Shown: positions 37,132 through 46,232 of the stretch, one piece after another
How the letters are laid out: each line of letters starts with the position of its first letter
How positions within the stretch are numbered: position 1 is the stretch's first letter
Assembly (NCBI GenBank): GCA_965262505.1
Contig: CBDHFM010000030.1
Location: 4,898,001 to 4,962,000 of the forward strand
DNA length: 64,000 nt
Source: JACPPO01 sp965262505
Lineage (GTDB): Bacteria > Acidobacteriota > Vicinamibacteria > Vicinamibacterales > UBA2999
Direction: 5' to 3'
Made by a program: the position numbers and the translations under genes
Notes under the pieces: model-generated
Told to the model about the DNA's origin: nothing
Database searches by the model: none
The model's input: the letters and a program-made list of their open reading frames with translations, nothing else

Positions 37132-38112
37132 ATGTTTTTCGACCCGATGTATTTCCTCTTCATCCTGCCCGGGTTGGAACTCTCGCTCGGGCGAGCGCGC
37201 GGGTGAAGCGCGCCTTCAACAGGTATTCGAAGGTCCGGAGCCGGCGCGGGTTCACGGGCGCCCAGGCCGCAGCGGCCCTGCTGCGCGGGGCAGGCATCAT
37301 CGACCTGCAGAGTGTCCGCGCCCACGGCGGGCCGTCCGACCACTACAACCCGGTGACGAAGAAGCTGGCGCTCTCCGAGCCGGTCTATGCCTCGGATTCC
37401 ATCGCCGCTGTCGGCGCGGCCACGCACGAGGCGGGGCCACGCTATCCAGCATGCGCGGCACTAGGTGTTGAAGTCAAACACGTTGTTCATCAGGCAGCAC
37501 TCTGTAGCCGTGATGACGGTGGTTGATAGTTCAGACTCGCGTGTGGCCGGTCGTGATTGTAATACCGCAGCCACGGCCTGATAGCGCCAGCCGTCGTCCA
37601 CCGTCCGCCGCACGAGCTCGAGCCGAGAAGTGGGCGTGGTCTTCGCATTACGATGAAGCTTCATCCGGGGCCTCCTCTGATGGGAACGGTTGTGTCACAA
37701 CACCATTCTTTTCTGAGTGCTCCGGATGAACAACGTGTTTAGCAAAGACAACTAGGCGCCGCTCTGGCTGCGCTCGGCGCTGGTGCCAACGGCCTCCATC
37801 GGCTCGAGCCTCGGCTATGGCGCCATGGCCATCGGGCTGTTCCTGGCCTCGACGAACCTGGCACTGGTCGGAGCGGCGCTGTTATTCGCCGTACTGCTCT
37901 TTCAACTGGTCACGCTGCCCGTGGAGTTCAACACCTCAAACCGCGCGAAGGCGTTGATCGTGGGGCACGGGATTATCGCGGAGCAGGAGCGGGAGGGAGT
38001 GGACCGGGTGCTGCACGCTACCGCACTGACCTACGTGGCAGCCGCGGTGAGTACGCTGCTGACGCTCCTGTATTTCCTCTGGCAGGCTGGCCTGCCCGGC
38101 GGACGGCGCTGA
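37132..38112 (+). pseudogene. YugP-like (DUF2376) zinc membrane metallopeptidase, broken
   Basis: The pieces read MFFDPMYFLFILPG, then VKRAFNRYSKVRSRRGFTGAQAAAALL, DHYNPVTKKLALSEPVY, ATHEAG, and after the insertion ASIGSSLGYGAMAIG and a C-terminal membrane part ending in LTYVAAAVSTLLTLLYFL. Joining them needs a base added near 37188 and one removed near 37437 (which restores HEAGHAIQHA, the HExxH-type zinc site). A 287-bp IS481-derived element then splits the gene at 37458. AGAGGT precedes the ATG. Clearly inactive. Confidence 0.85.
37464..37750 (-). mobile_element. 287-bp internally deleted IS481 element (MITE-like)
   Basis: The inverted ends TGTTGAAGTC...AAACACGTTGTTCATC and TGTCTTTGCT...AAACACGTTGTTCATC share about 17 bp exactly, and a 6-bp target repeat ACTAGG flanks it (37458-37463, 37751-37756). 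Inside, on the minus strand, the first ~30 codons of an IS481 transposase (MKLHRNAKTTPTSRLELVRR) are joined to its last codons in another frame (YYNHDRPHASLNYQPPSSRL). It is a non-autonomous derivative. Confidence 0.85.
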
Positions 38113-38162
38113 GCCGCACGCTACCTTGGACGATTCTGGTACAGCGGAAACACTCCTCATAC

Positions 38163-38955
38163 GGCTCTGTCACACCTGGCAACGCGGGCCGATAAGCCGT
38201 CCATGCAAACCACTCGATCCATCTACCGTGGATTCTGTTTCCCCCCAGAGGTCATCGCCCACGCTGTTTTCCTCTATCACCGATTTCCCCTCAGTCTGCG
38301 AGACGTCGAGGACCTACTTGCGCAGCGTGGGATCGCTGTAAGCTACGAAACAATTCGACGGTGGTGTCGCCGATTCGGGCCGCACTACGCCCGCAACGTG
38401 AGGCGCCAGCGGCCGACCGCGGGCGACCACTGGCTGCTGGACGAGGTCTTCTTGCAGATCCAGGGGCGACGTCAGTATCTGTGGCGCGCCATCGACCAAG
38501 ACGGCGACATTCTCGATATCTTGATGCAACGACGGCGCAACGGTCGAGCAGCCACGCGGTTTGTTCGTAAGCTGCTCAAACAGCAACAACGGTCGCCGAA
38601 TCGGTTTGTCACGGACAAGCTGGGCAGCTATCGCGTCGCGCATCGGGCGGAGATAGCAAGCGTCCCCCACGATACGACGCAGTACGCAAACAATCGAATC
38701 GAAGCATCTCACCGCCGCACCCGAGTCCGAGAGCGACAGATGCTGCGATTTCGGTCGGCCGGAAACGCACAACGGTTTCTCAGTGTTCAAGCGTCCATAT
38801 TGAACTTGTTCAATTGGGGCCGCCATCAGCTACGCGCCAGGCAGTATCGCTGCTTTCGAGCCCGAGCGTTCGACGCGTGGGCGTTGGCAATTCATGGATA
38901 AGCAGCAGGACACGTCTAGCAACATACCGGTGCCTCTTCTAGATGTGACAGAACC
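38163..38955 (+). mobile_element. IS6-family insertion sequence
   Basis: The left end GGCTCTGTCACACCT and the right end (read in reverse GGTTCTGTCACATCT) form imperfect inverted repeats of the IS6 kind. No 8-bp target repeat is found, and the right side joins an IS3 remnant, so the element has probably taken part in a rearrangement. Confidence 0.8.
38203..38901 (+). CDS. IS6-family transposase
   Basis: A 232-residue transposase, full length for the family. It has an HTH part (SLRDVEDLLAQRGIAVSYETIRRWCRRFG) and a DDE core: HWLLDEVFLQIQGRRQYLWRAIDQDG, FVTDKLGSY (second Asp) and NNRIEASHRRTRVRERQM (Glu). The frame is intact from ATG 38203 to TGA/TAA. Confidence 0.92.
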   Translation: MQTTRSIYRGFCFPPEVIAHAVFLYHRFPLSLRDVEDLLAQRGIAVSYETIRRWCRRFGPHYARNVRRQRPTAGDHWLLDEVFLQIQGRRQYLWRAIDQDGDILDILMQRRRNGRAATRFVRKLLKQQQRSPNRFVTDKLGSYRVAHRAEIASVPHDTTQYANNRIEASHRRTRVRERQMLRFRSAGNAQRFLSVQASILNLFNWGRHQLRARQYRCFRARAFDAWALAIHG

Positions 38956-39069
38956 CTCCCGCAGGATCGTGACCATTTGCTCGTCCGTGAACCGGGTCTT
39001 CTTCATGGCTCCTCCTTGCCCGGAGGACGCCATTCTCTCAAGCGTCAACTGGTCCGAAAATCGCCAGGC
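38956..39069 (-). mobile_element. End remnant of an IS3-type element
   Basis: On the minus strand the first ~13 codons of an IS3 OrfA (MKKTRFTDEQMVTILREG) remain, preceded by an end sequence containing GCCTGGCGATTTTCGGACCA. The remainder was removed at the IS6 right end. Confidence 0.75.
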
Positions 39070-39243
39070 AGGTCAACACCATCGTGCGCGGCGGTTCGGT
39101 CTCACGCGCTGAGGCCGCACGCCGAGCGGTGCTTCGCTATCGGCGCGACGATCATCGATGCAAGGGTACGGCAATCGCTACAGCATCTCCGCGCTTACTC
39201 GGCGCCCGACGCGTCGCCCAATATGTCTTCAGCCGCAGCATTG

Positions 39244-39272
39244 TTGGCGCTTAACTGACTTTCGTTTACACT
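39244..39272 (+). promoter_or_regulatory. Sigma-70-like promoter of the 39320 operon
   Basis: TTGGCG (39244-39249), a 17-bp spacer, and TACACT (39267-39272). The start of transcription would be near 39279, about 40 bases before the GTG start. Confidence 0.6.
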
Positions 39273-39319
39273 CTCACCGGTCGAACTGGAACTATCCACC
39301 ACCACAAACGGGGGCCGGG

Positions 39320-39955
39320 GTGACACAGCCAACAGATGACCTTGAAGCTGTTCGGGTTATCGCCGAGACACTGAAAACGTTCAACGACGACGACCGCGAG
39401 CGAGTCATTCGCTGGGCACGGGAGAAGCTTGGCATGGGCGCTGGCGGAGGCGCGGTGCTACCGCCAGCAGGTCCTGGAAGCAAGGCGCCGAGTGCCCCGC
39501 CTCCGGCGCCCGCGGCGAAGGATATTCGTACTTTCATCGATGAAAAGCACCCGAAGAACGACATTCAGCTAGCAGCTGTCGTCGCCTTCTACCACCGGTT
39601 CGTCGCGCTTGAGGGCCAACGCCGAGAATCGATCACGAAGGAAGACTTTCTTGAGGGGTGCAGGCAGTCCAATCGCCAGAGACCGCCCCGTCCCGATCAA
39701 ACAATGATCAATGCTTACCAGCAGGGTCTGCTCGATCGAGGTGAGCCCGGCCAGTACGTCATTAACTCGGTCGGTGAGAACCTCGTCGCGGTGGTACTTC
39801 CGGACGATGGTGGGGAGACGGAAGAGCGCGGGACGGTGAATCGACAGATCGCTCGCAAGAAAAGGGCTCGGAAGAACAGCCGAGGCAAGAAGACGGCAAA
39901 GAAAAAGAAGACGAAGGGCGCCAATAAGAAACGACACGAGTCAGGCCGAAGGTAG
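39320..39955 (+). CDS. Hypothetical protein with Lys-rich tail
   Basis: A 211-residue protein. The N-terminal helix (DDLEAVRVIAETLKTFNDDDRERVIRWAREKLGM) is followed by a Pro/Ala/Gly linker (about 45-70), a central winged-helix-like domain (DIRTFIDEKHPKNDIQLAAVVAFYHRFVALEGQRRESITKEDFLEGCR...), and a strongly basic histone-H1-like tail from about 175. This suggests a nucleic-acid-associated protein. Start GTG 39320. It is followed after 12 bases by a second hypothetical gene now disrupted by IS elements. The family is familiar as an uncharacterised one; no function known. Confidence 0.7.
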   Translation: MTQPTDDLEAVRVIAETLKTFNDDDRERVIRWAREKLGMGAGGGAVLPPAGPGSKAPSAPPPAPAAKDIRTFIDEKHPKNDIQLAAVVAFYHRFVALEGQRRESITKEDFLEGCRQSNRQRPPRPDQTMINAYQQGLLDRGEPGQYVINSVGENLVAVVLPDDGGETEERGTVNRQIARKKRARKNSRGKKTAKKKKTKGANKKRHESGRR

Positions 39956-39967
39956 GGGGTCGTCGCT

Positions 39968-40312
39968 ATGCCAGACGCGATCGACGTTCTGGAAGAGGCT
40001 ATCGACTCGGTTACCCGGCTTCGGAGTGGACTGGCGCGAGGGACGACCAGGCAGGTCAAAGCCAACGACGAGAGGGATGTCGTGAAGGCGACGGCGCTAG
40101 CGTGGATTCGGAAGCATCGCTCGCACTTGGCCGGTCCACCGACATCGGACCTTGTCGAGGAGTGCGATGCAGCTTTTCTAAAGTTGCTGGAGCTGTCCGA
40201 CAAGAACACCACGCGCGACCGATACAAATTGCACCTCAAGGTGTTGCGAGCGAACCTCGTCAAGCTTCGATCAGAGGTCGCCGCGAACCCCGGCCTTCTT
40301 GCCGCGAAGCCT
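39968..40312 (+). pseudogene. Hypothetical second gene of the operon, 5' part
   Basis: Codons 1-115 (MPDAIDVLEEAIDSVTRLRSGLARG...GLLAAKP). AGGGGG precedes the ATG. The frame is interrupted exactly at the 15-bp target repeat of the IS3-like element and resumes in frame at 41678. The part seen is helical and charged, resembling HEPN-like or coiled helical bundles; no certain domain. Confidence 0.7.
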
Positions 40313-40351
40313 GTACCGCCACGGATTTCTTGGACAGCCGGGTGAGTGTAT

Positions 40352-41235
40352 TCACGCGGCCGTGGTGAGCGCAACCGCGCGACGGACGACGGCGGGTGCG
40401 CGGAAGCCGAGTCGCTCGATCAACCACTGCTGGTTATAGGTCTCCTTGAAGGTGCGCAGCGCCTGCTGCAAGTCCTCGACATCCGTAAAGTGGCGCACCC
40501 ACAGCAGCTGTTCCTTGAGGGTGCGGAAGAACCGTTCGATGCAGCCGTTCCCCTCGGGCTGGCGGACGAAGGCCGGTGATGACACGATGCCGAGGAACCG
40601 GAGCTCGGCGTGAAAGTCGTTGCTCATGTACTGACTGCCGTGGTCGTGGCGCATCGTGAGCCCGCTCGCGACGCCGGCGGCCATCGTCCCGAAGTGATCT
40701 CGGACGCCCTGGCGCACCGGCTCCAACGCCTCGAAGCGCGTGCCGGACTTCGCCGCGTGTAGTCCCACACATTCGGCCGTGCAGTGATCGATCGCCCCGA
40801 CGATCGTGACGTGGCCGTCGCATCGGTGCCCCACATCACGTTGGGACTGGCGGTGACGATGGTGCCGTCGTGGGGACGGGCGGCGACCGGCGTGGGCAGC
40901 CGCGCAGGGCCGAGCAAGTCGGCAGCGCGCATCACGACCAACGTCCGACGTTTCGACGTGCGCAGCCCCTGCACCCGCAAGCGCGCCCAGATCTTGCGGT
41001 GCCCTTCGCCGTGGAACGGACTCGCGGCGATCACGGCCCGGACCGCGGCCGTCAGCTCCGCATCCGACTGGGGCGGCTTGGGTCCGCGCTTGGCCACCGG
41101 CGTCGGCCGGGCGCGCCGGGTCCGTTGCGCGTAGACCGTCGAGCGCGGCACCTGCCACACGCGCGTGACGCGGGCGATGCCGTACGGCCGGTGAGTGGAG
41201 GGCGAAGTCTCGTGACGCATCGCTTCGACCTCCAC
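40352..41235 (-). pseudogene. OrfB (integrase core) of IS3-like element copy 1, frameshifted
   Basis: It aligns throughout with the intact OrfB at 49692-50597, but 22 bp are missing after GATGCGACGGCCAC. The lost piece lay between two 9-bp GACGGCCAC repeats, so slippage or recombination probably deleted it. The frame is broken shortly after the first catalytic Asp (WGTDAT), so the copy cannot make full transposase. Confidence 0.85.
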
Positions 41236-41609
41236 CAGCCCAAAGGGCGGCCGGCCTCCAGGTGTCGAATCTTCTCGGCCAGCAACGCCTTGTCGGTGGC
41301 GAGATCCGCCACGACGCGCTTGAGCCGCCGCGTGTCCGCGCCCTCGACGGCGACCTCGCGATGCTTGAGGCGGGCCTCACCGCCGGCCACGAAGTCGTCA
41401 CGCCACTGCGAGAGCTTCGCCGCCGTCACGCCATGGCGACGACTGAGGCTCTCGAGTGATTCCCCCTTGAGGACCTCGATGACCACGGAGACTTTTCGTC
41501 GCGCGGACCACCGCCCCGTGCCGACGAGCGCCCACGAGGCTGAGGCCTCTGCGGTCGCCCTCCGGGCTCCCTCCGAGGCCTCAGCCTCGTGCTGTTTTCC
41601 CTTGGACAT
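41052..41609 (-). CDS. OrfA of IS3-like element copy 1
   Basis: A 185-residue frame starting MSKGKQHEAEASEGA, with the HTH region RKVSVVIEVLKGESLESLSRRHGVTAAKLSQWRDDF and a helical segment (RLKRVVADLATDKALLAEKIRHLE) typical of OrfA. The C-terminal residues beyond RPLGWW are the unshifted reading past the presumed frameshift site. Confidence 0.8.
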   Translation of the reverse strand: MSKGKQHEAEASEGARRATAEASASWALVGTGRWSARRKVSVVIEVLKGESLESLSRRHGVTAAKLSQWRDDFVAGGEARLKHREVAVEGADTRRLKRVVADLATDKALLAEKIRHLEAGRPLGWWRSKRCVTRLRPPLTGRTASPASRACGRCRARRSTRNGPGAPGRRRWPSADPSRPSRMRS

Positions 41610-41677
41610 AACTCATTCTCCTTCTCGCAGAAGGCTGTCCAAAGAAATCGTGGGGCGCGGGACTTGCCGCGAAGCCT

Positions 41678-41944
41678 AACGAAGCGGAACCCCCGGACTG
41701 GTCCCGGCTCATCTCCGACCCAGCGATGCAGGCCATACTGAGGCACCGCTGGCAGGAAACGTCACTGTGCATCGAGGCCGGGGCCCACCTGGCAGCCACG
41801 GTGATGATGGGCGGTATGCTTGAGGCTTTTCTGCTTGCGCGCGTCAACCACCTCGCCGATCGATCCCCTCTCTTTAAGACCAGTGCGTGCCCAAAGAGCA
41901 AGACAACTGGAAAGTCTCTTCCGCTTCAGGAGTGGACGCGACGT
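41678..41944 (+). pseudogene. Hypothetical second gene of the operon, 3' part
   Basis: In-frame continuation of 39968-40312 after removing the IS and one 15-bp repeat. It reads NEAEPPDWSRLISDP, then ETSLCIEAGAHLAATVMMGGMLEAFLLARVN and a SKTTGKSLPLQEWT ending, after which the IS3 element at 41945 cuts in. The GGMLEA-LLARVN helix with the later TGKxLPLxEW segment is a familiar uncharacterised motif. The true 3' end appears lost. Confidence 0.65.
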
Positions 41945-41970
41945 CCCCCCGTCTTCAGTAGCACTTCGGT

Positions 41971-42819
41971 TTAGAGTCCGGCGGTGACTGTACTGCGTTC
42001 CGCGACCAGCCGCTTGGCGTACTGGGCGGGCGTGAGCCCGCCCAGTCCCTTCTTCGGCCGCTCCTCGTTGTACTCGCGTCGCCAGGCCTCGACGAGGACC
42101 TGGGTATGGACCAGACTCGTGAACCAGTGCTCGTTGAGGCACTCGTCGCGGAACCGGCCGTTGAACGATTCGATATAGGCGTTCTGATTCGGCTTGCCCG
42201 GCTCGATCAGGCGCAACGTGACGCCGTGCGTATGGGCCCATGTCAGCATGGCGCGCCCGCAGAACTCCTTCCCGTTGTCGGTGCGCAAGATACGCGGCAG
42301 GCCGCGCTTGAGCGCGAGTTGATCGAGCACGCGGGTGACCGGCAGCCCACCGAACGCGCGGGCCGGCACGATGGCCACCGCTTCGGTGGTCGCGTCATCG
42401 ACGACGGTCAGGCACTTCACCACCCGTCCCTCGGCCGTGCGGTCGAAGACGAAGTCGGCAGACCAGACCTCGTTCGGCGCCTGGGGGCGCACCAGGGGCT
42501 GGCGGTCCGCCACCGGGATCTTCTTGCGTCGCCGCCGACGTACCTGCAGCCTAGCCTCGGTATACAGGCGCTCCACCCGCTTGTGGTTGACCCGTGTTCC
42601 CGCCTGCCGCAGCTTGAGGTAGATCATCCCGGCACCGTAGCGACGGTGCCGGTGCGCTAAGGTCACGATGCGGGCTCGCAACGCCGCGTTAGTATCCGGC
42701 GCCGGGGTGTATCGCAGCGACGAGGCACTCATGTGCACCAGCGCGAGCGCGCGCCGCTCGCTCACCCCCTGCGCGGTCATATCCCGCACCAGCACCCGTC
42801 GGGCTGGGGCGGTCACCAC
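41971..42819 (-). CDS. IS3-family transposase OrfB
   Basis: A 282-residue integrase-type protein: HTH_21 segment ([19 protein letters not shown]), then the DDE core [22 protein letters not shown], and [17 protein letters not shown] with the catalytic Glu. It overlaps orfA in the -1 frame. An A-AAA-AAG heptamer (42819-42825 on this strand) in the overlap would give the OrfAB fusion ...LRKKVVTAP by -1 frameshifting. Confidence 0.92.
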   Translation of the reverse strand: MVTAPARRVLVRDMTAQGVSERRALALVHMSASSLRYTPAPDTNAALRARIVTLAHRHRRYGAGMIYLKLRQAGTRVNHKRVERLYTEARLQVRRRRRKKIPVADRQPLVRPQAPNEVWSADFVFDRTAEGRVVKCLTVVDDATTEAVAIVPARAFGGLPVTRVLDQLALKRGLPRILRTDNGKEFCGRAMLTWAHTHGVTLRLIEPGKPNQNAYIESFNGRFRDECLNEHWFTSLVHTQVLVEAWRREYNEERPKKGLGGLTPAQYAKRLVAERSTVTAGL

Positions 42820-43076
42820 TTTTTTCGCAACGCATCGCGCGTCACCTCGTTGTCCAGCACGGACTCGGCCAGCAGCTTCTTCAGCCGCGTATTCTCGGCA
42901 ATCAGCTCCTTCAGGCGTTTCGCGTCCGAGACGGTCATCCCGCCGAACTTATTCCGCCAGAGGTAGTAACTGGCCTCCGAGAACCCGTGCCGGCGGCACA
43001 GGTCCTTCACCGGCAGGCCCGCTTCGGACTCCCGCAGGAACCCGATGATCTGCGCCTCGCTGAATCGTTGCTTCAC
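42813..43076 (-). CDS. IS3-family OrfA
   Basis: An 87-residue HTH protein: [45 protein letters not shown], then a leucine-zipper-like helix ([21 protein letters not shown]) and ALRKKW at the slippery site. It binds the IS ends and regulates transposition in this family. Confidence 0.92.
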   Translation of the reverse strand: MKQRFSEAQIIGFLRESEAGLPVKDLCRRHGFSEASYYLWRNKFGGMTVSDAKRLKELIAENTRLKKLLAESVLDNEVTRDALRKKW

Positions 43077-43280
43077 GTCCGATCTCCCTTCTCGTGAGCT
43101 CGGACTCTAAACCCGGGTGCTACTCAATTCGGGGGGGACGTCGCTGAGTGCATAACTGTATCGATCCGGGACGGCCAATGGCGTTGCACATGTTGGGCAC
43201 TCGCGCCGTTGCTTGAGAGTCGTTGACGTAGTAAGCTCTCCTGTGTTGGCGTAGAAGGCTTTGATCAAGGAGGGATGTTG

Positions 43281-46220
43281 ATGAGGATATCGCGTCGCAT
43301 TGTCTATCTGACACTAGTTGCAGCCGTGGGCGTGATGGTGGCGGGCGCCCCTGCCATCGCACAGCAGCGGGGCACGATCAGCGGCCAGGTGGCCGATCCG
43401 GGCGGCCTGGTGCTCCCCGGAGCCACCATCGTGATCACCGAGCAGAGCACCGGGTTCAGCCGCGAGGTCGTGAGCGCGGACAACGGCGCCTACTTGGTGT
43501 CGAACCTCGACCCGGGCGTGTATGACATCACCGTCGACATGCCGGGGTTTGCACAGCTTCAGCAGACAGGCCTCACTCTGTCGGCCGGGGCGGAGATTGG
43601 TCTCGACTTTCCGATGCAGCTCGCGGGCTTGGCGGAGACCATCACAGTGACGGGCGAGGAGCCGCTGGTGGAGTCTACGAGCAACAGGATCGGCGGCGCG
43701 CTAACGAGCCAGGAAATCGACGATGTGCCTGCGAACTTCCGGCACATCGGGGCACTCACTCAGCTCATTCCTGGCATGACGCCAAACCCGGCGGCCTCGT
43801 CGTTCGAGGGCGGCCAGGTGACGGCGAATGGCGTGCGGGCGCAGTCGAACGTGTACCTGGTCGACGGCATGTACAACAACGACGATCGACTCGGCGGCAG
43901 CCAGGGCACGCAGGTCCGGGTGGTGCTGGACAACATCGCGGAGTACCAGGTGCTGTCCAACCAGTACAGCACCGAGTATGGCGGCGGCGCGGGGGCCATC
44001 ATCAACATGGTGACGCGGGGCGGCACGAACAATTTTTCAGGACGCGTCTACAGCTACTTCCGGGACGACCAGTTCAACGCCCGTGGCCACTTCCTGCCTG
44101 ACGACGCGGTGAAGCCGGCGGAGCGGACGATGCAGGCCGGGTTCGCGCTGGGTGGACCCATCGTCAGGAACCGCGCGCACTTCTACTTCACGATCGAGAA
44201 GGACAACGAGGACATAGCCGGGCAGAAGCTATTTCCGGCCGAGGCCGCGCCGCTGGCCGAGGACTTCGTGGGCGCCTTCGAGGTCCGGGCGATGAACTAC
44301 TTCGGCCGCGGCGACGTGCAGGTCAACGACAACAACTTCGTCAACGTCCGCTGGGTGCTCGAGACGGCCCCGACCCGGGGCGAGGGCTTCAACACCAACA
44401 CGGATCTCATCGACGCCCAGGGGTGGGAGAGCGACTGGGATCAGCTATTCAACGTCGCCTACACGTCGGTGCTGAGCGACAACGCCTCGAACGTGATTCG
44501 GGTCGGGCGCATCGGCGAGCAGCTGAATACCGGCCAGCAGACCTTCTTCGATGACAACGTCGGGTTTATTGGGCTCAACGGCCGCAATCCCTTCGAACTC
44601 GGGCAGGCAAACGAGCACCCGGGCTACAACGCCGGCAAGGGCGGTACGGGGCGGACGACTCGGATCCGCACCTACACGTTCGACAACTCGTTCAGCTACT
44701 TCGCGCCGAACCTGATGGGGGGCGAGCACACCATCAAGGTCGGTGGCGGCTTCAGCTTCAACCAGGCGAACCCGCGGTCCGGTTACGACTCGGGGACGTA
44801 CATATTCGATTCCGATCTACCGTACGATCCCGCGAACCCGGCGACCTTCCCGTCTGAATTCGAGATTCAGGTCGGATCGAACCCGGATGCGGGTTTTCCG
44901 GGCTTCTCCAAGGATCGCCGTCACTACTTCTTCACCGAAGATCGGTGGCGCGTCAGCGACACCCTGACGCTCAATCTGGGGGTCCGCTACGACCACCAGC
45001 TGCAGACGCCGGGGAGCAAGGACGACTTCTCGCCGCGCGCGGGCTTCGCGTGGGATCCCACTGGCACCGGGACGACGGTGGTGCGCGGCGGCGTCGGTCG
45101 CTTCTACTCGTACCTCCCGATTTCGGTGGTCCTCAACGGCGCAACCGGCGACGTTCTGACGCAGTTTCCTACGATCCAGATCACCGATCCGACCAGCCCG
45201 GTGCTGCAGCCGGAGATGATCACCGACTCGGCGGGGAACCCCGGAGTGGCGACCCTGAGCCCGGCCGGCCGGGCCGAGGTCGAGCGCCGCCGCGACCTCA
45301 TCCTCGGGGGTACAGGGTTCAATCGCAACCCGCAGTTCGTCGCCCCGGATATGCAGCTGCCCTATCACTGGGCCTGGAGCGTGGGCGTGACCCAGCAGCT
45401 TCTGGACAATGCGGCCCTGACGGTTAATTACGTCGGCAACGCGTCGCGCGACCAGCTGTTGGGCCAGCACATCGCCAACACCCCGATCGACGGCGTGCGG
45501 CCAAGCGTGGATGTGTGGGATCCAGCGGGGGTGTACGTTCCGGCGGAGGCACGTGGCACGAACTTCCGCCGCGTCCGTCTCTCGGGGACGTATCCGGAGA
45601 TGAACGGCATCTACAACTCACTTCAGGTTTCGTTGGTCAAGCGGCTGGCCAACCGCGTCAGCGGCCGCATGGCGTACACGGTGCAGCGGGCGGAGGCCAC
45701 GGGGCTGCGCAACCCGGATAGCCGGAGGGTGTCAATGGGCGACGACATCCGGGCCGACTACGGACGGGCCCAAGACGACCGGACCCACGTGTTCGCGTCG
45801 ACCGGCACCTTCAACGTGTGGAGGACGCTGAACATCGCGACGGTGGTCAGCGCGATCACCGGTCGGCCGGTCAATGAGGTGACCGGCTTGGACGGGAACG
45901 GCGACACCGACCGTACCGACCGGCCGGTCCAGGGCGTAGACGACGGGGCGTTCCCGATCCGCTCCGAGCTCGACTCGCAGGGCCGGGCCGTCATCAACGG
46001 GCTCGAAGGTCCGGGCTCGTTCCTCGTCGACATGTCGGTCCGGTACGGGATCCCTCTGCAGGGCGCCCGGAGCGTCGACCTCTTCATGGACATCTTCAAC
46101 CTGCTCAATCGTGAGAACCTGACGCAACCAACGGGCAACCGGCGGTCGTCGAACTTCATGATCTCGACGGCGGCACAGTTTGCTCGACAGGCGCAGTTTG
46201 GCATCCGGCTTCGATTCTGA
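43281..46220 (+). CDS. Oar-like TonB-dependent outer-membrane receptor
   Basis: About 979 residues. Signal peptide (to about 31, ending AIAQQ), a CarboxypepD_reg-like domain (RGTISGQVADPGGLVLPGATIVITEQSTG), a plug region (DVPANFRHIGALTQLIPGM, VDGMYNNDDRLGG, EYQVLSNQYSTEYGGGAGAIINMVTRGGTN), and a long beta-barrel ending in QFGIRLRF with the C-terminal Phe. Start ATG 43281 has AAGGAGG at 7 bases; the ATG at 43275 is too close. Substrate unknown; Oar-like receptors of this phylum are linked to uptake of large or plant/animal polymers. A TPR gene follows after 12 bases. Confidence 0.9.
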   Translation: MRISRRIVYLTLVAAVGVMVAGAPAIAQQRGTISGQVADPGGLVLPGATIVITEQSTGFSREVVSADNGAYLVSNLDPGVYDITVDMPGFAQLQQTGLTLSAGAEIGLDFPMQLAGLAETITVTGEEPLVESTSNRIGGALTSQEIDDVPANFRHIGALTQLIPGMTPNPAASSFEGGQVTANGVRAQSNVYLVDGMYNNDDRLGGSQGTQVRVVLDNIAEYQVLSNQYSTEYGGGAGAIINMVTRGGTNNFSGRVYSYFRDDQFNARGHFLPDDAVKPAERTMQAGFALGGPIVRNRAHFYFTIEKDNEDIAGQKLFPAEAAPLAEDFVGAFEVRAMNYFGRGDVQVNDNNFVNVRWVLETAPTRGEGFNTNTDLIDAQGWESDWDQLFNVAYTSVLSDNASNVIRVGRIGEQLNTGQQTFFDDNVGFIGLNGRNPFELGQANEHPGYNAGKGGTGRTTRIRTYTFDNSFSYFAPNLMGGEHTIKVGGGFSFNQANPRSGYDSGTYIFDSDLPYDPANPATFPSEFEIQVGSNPDAGFPGFSKDRRHYFFTEDRWRVSDTLTLNLGVRYDHQLQTPGSKDDFSPRAGFAWDPTGTGTTVVRGGVGRFYSYLPISVVLNGATGDVLTQFPTIQITDPTSPVLQPEMITDSAGNPGVATLSPAGRAEVERRRDLILGGTGFNRNPQFVAPDMQLPYHWAWSVGVTQQLLDNAALTVNYVGNASRDQLLGQHIANTPIDGVRPSVDVWDPAGVYVPAEARGTNFRRVRLSGTYPEMNGIYNSLQVSLVKRLANRVSGRMAYTVQRAEATGLRNPDSRRVSMGDDIRADYGRAQDDRTHVFASTGTFNVWRTLNIATVVSAITGRPVNEVTGLDGNGDTDRTDRPVQGVDDGAFPIRSELDSQGRAVINGLEGPGSFLVDMSVRYGIPLQGARSVDLFMDIFNLLNRENLTQPTGNRRSSNFMISTAAQFARQAQFGIRLRF

Positions 46221-46232
46221 GGCTTCATCGTT

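Larger units (their letters stand above)
40313..41662 (-). mobile_element. IS3-like element copy 1, flanked by 15-bp repeats
   Basis: Ends GTACCGCCACGGATTTCTTG and, from the other side, TCCCGCGCCCCACGATTTCT, converge on TTGGACAGCC as imperfect inverted repeats. The target repeat CTTGCCGCGAAGCCT is present at 40298-40312 and 41663-41677 with no mismatch. A near-identical element lies at 49265-50636; this copy is 22 bp shorter. Confidence 0.85.
41945..43137 (-). mobile_element. IS3-family (IS407-like) element
   Basis: The ends share AGTAGCAC..CGGTTTAGAGTCCG in inverted orientation next to runs of C/G, and a 4-bp ACGT occurs on both sides (41941-41944 and 43138-43141). Size 1,193 bp with overlapping orfA and orfB is normal for the group. 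Both frames are intact. Confidence 0.8.

Noticed and set aside
38155..38963. 8-bp target repeat around the IS6 element
   Set aside because: The flanks CCTCATAC and CTCCCGCA do not match; no duplication can be claimed.
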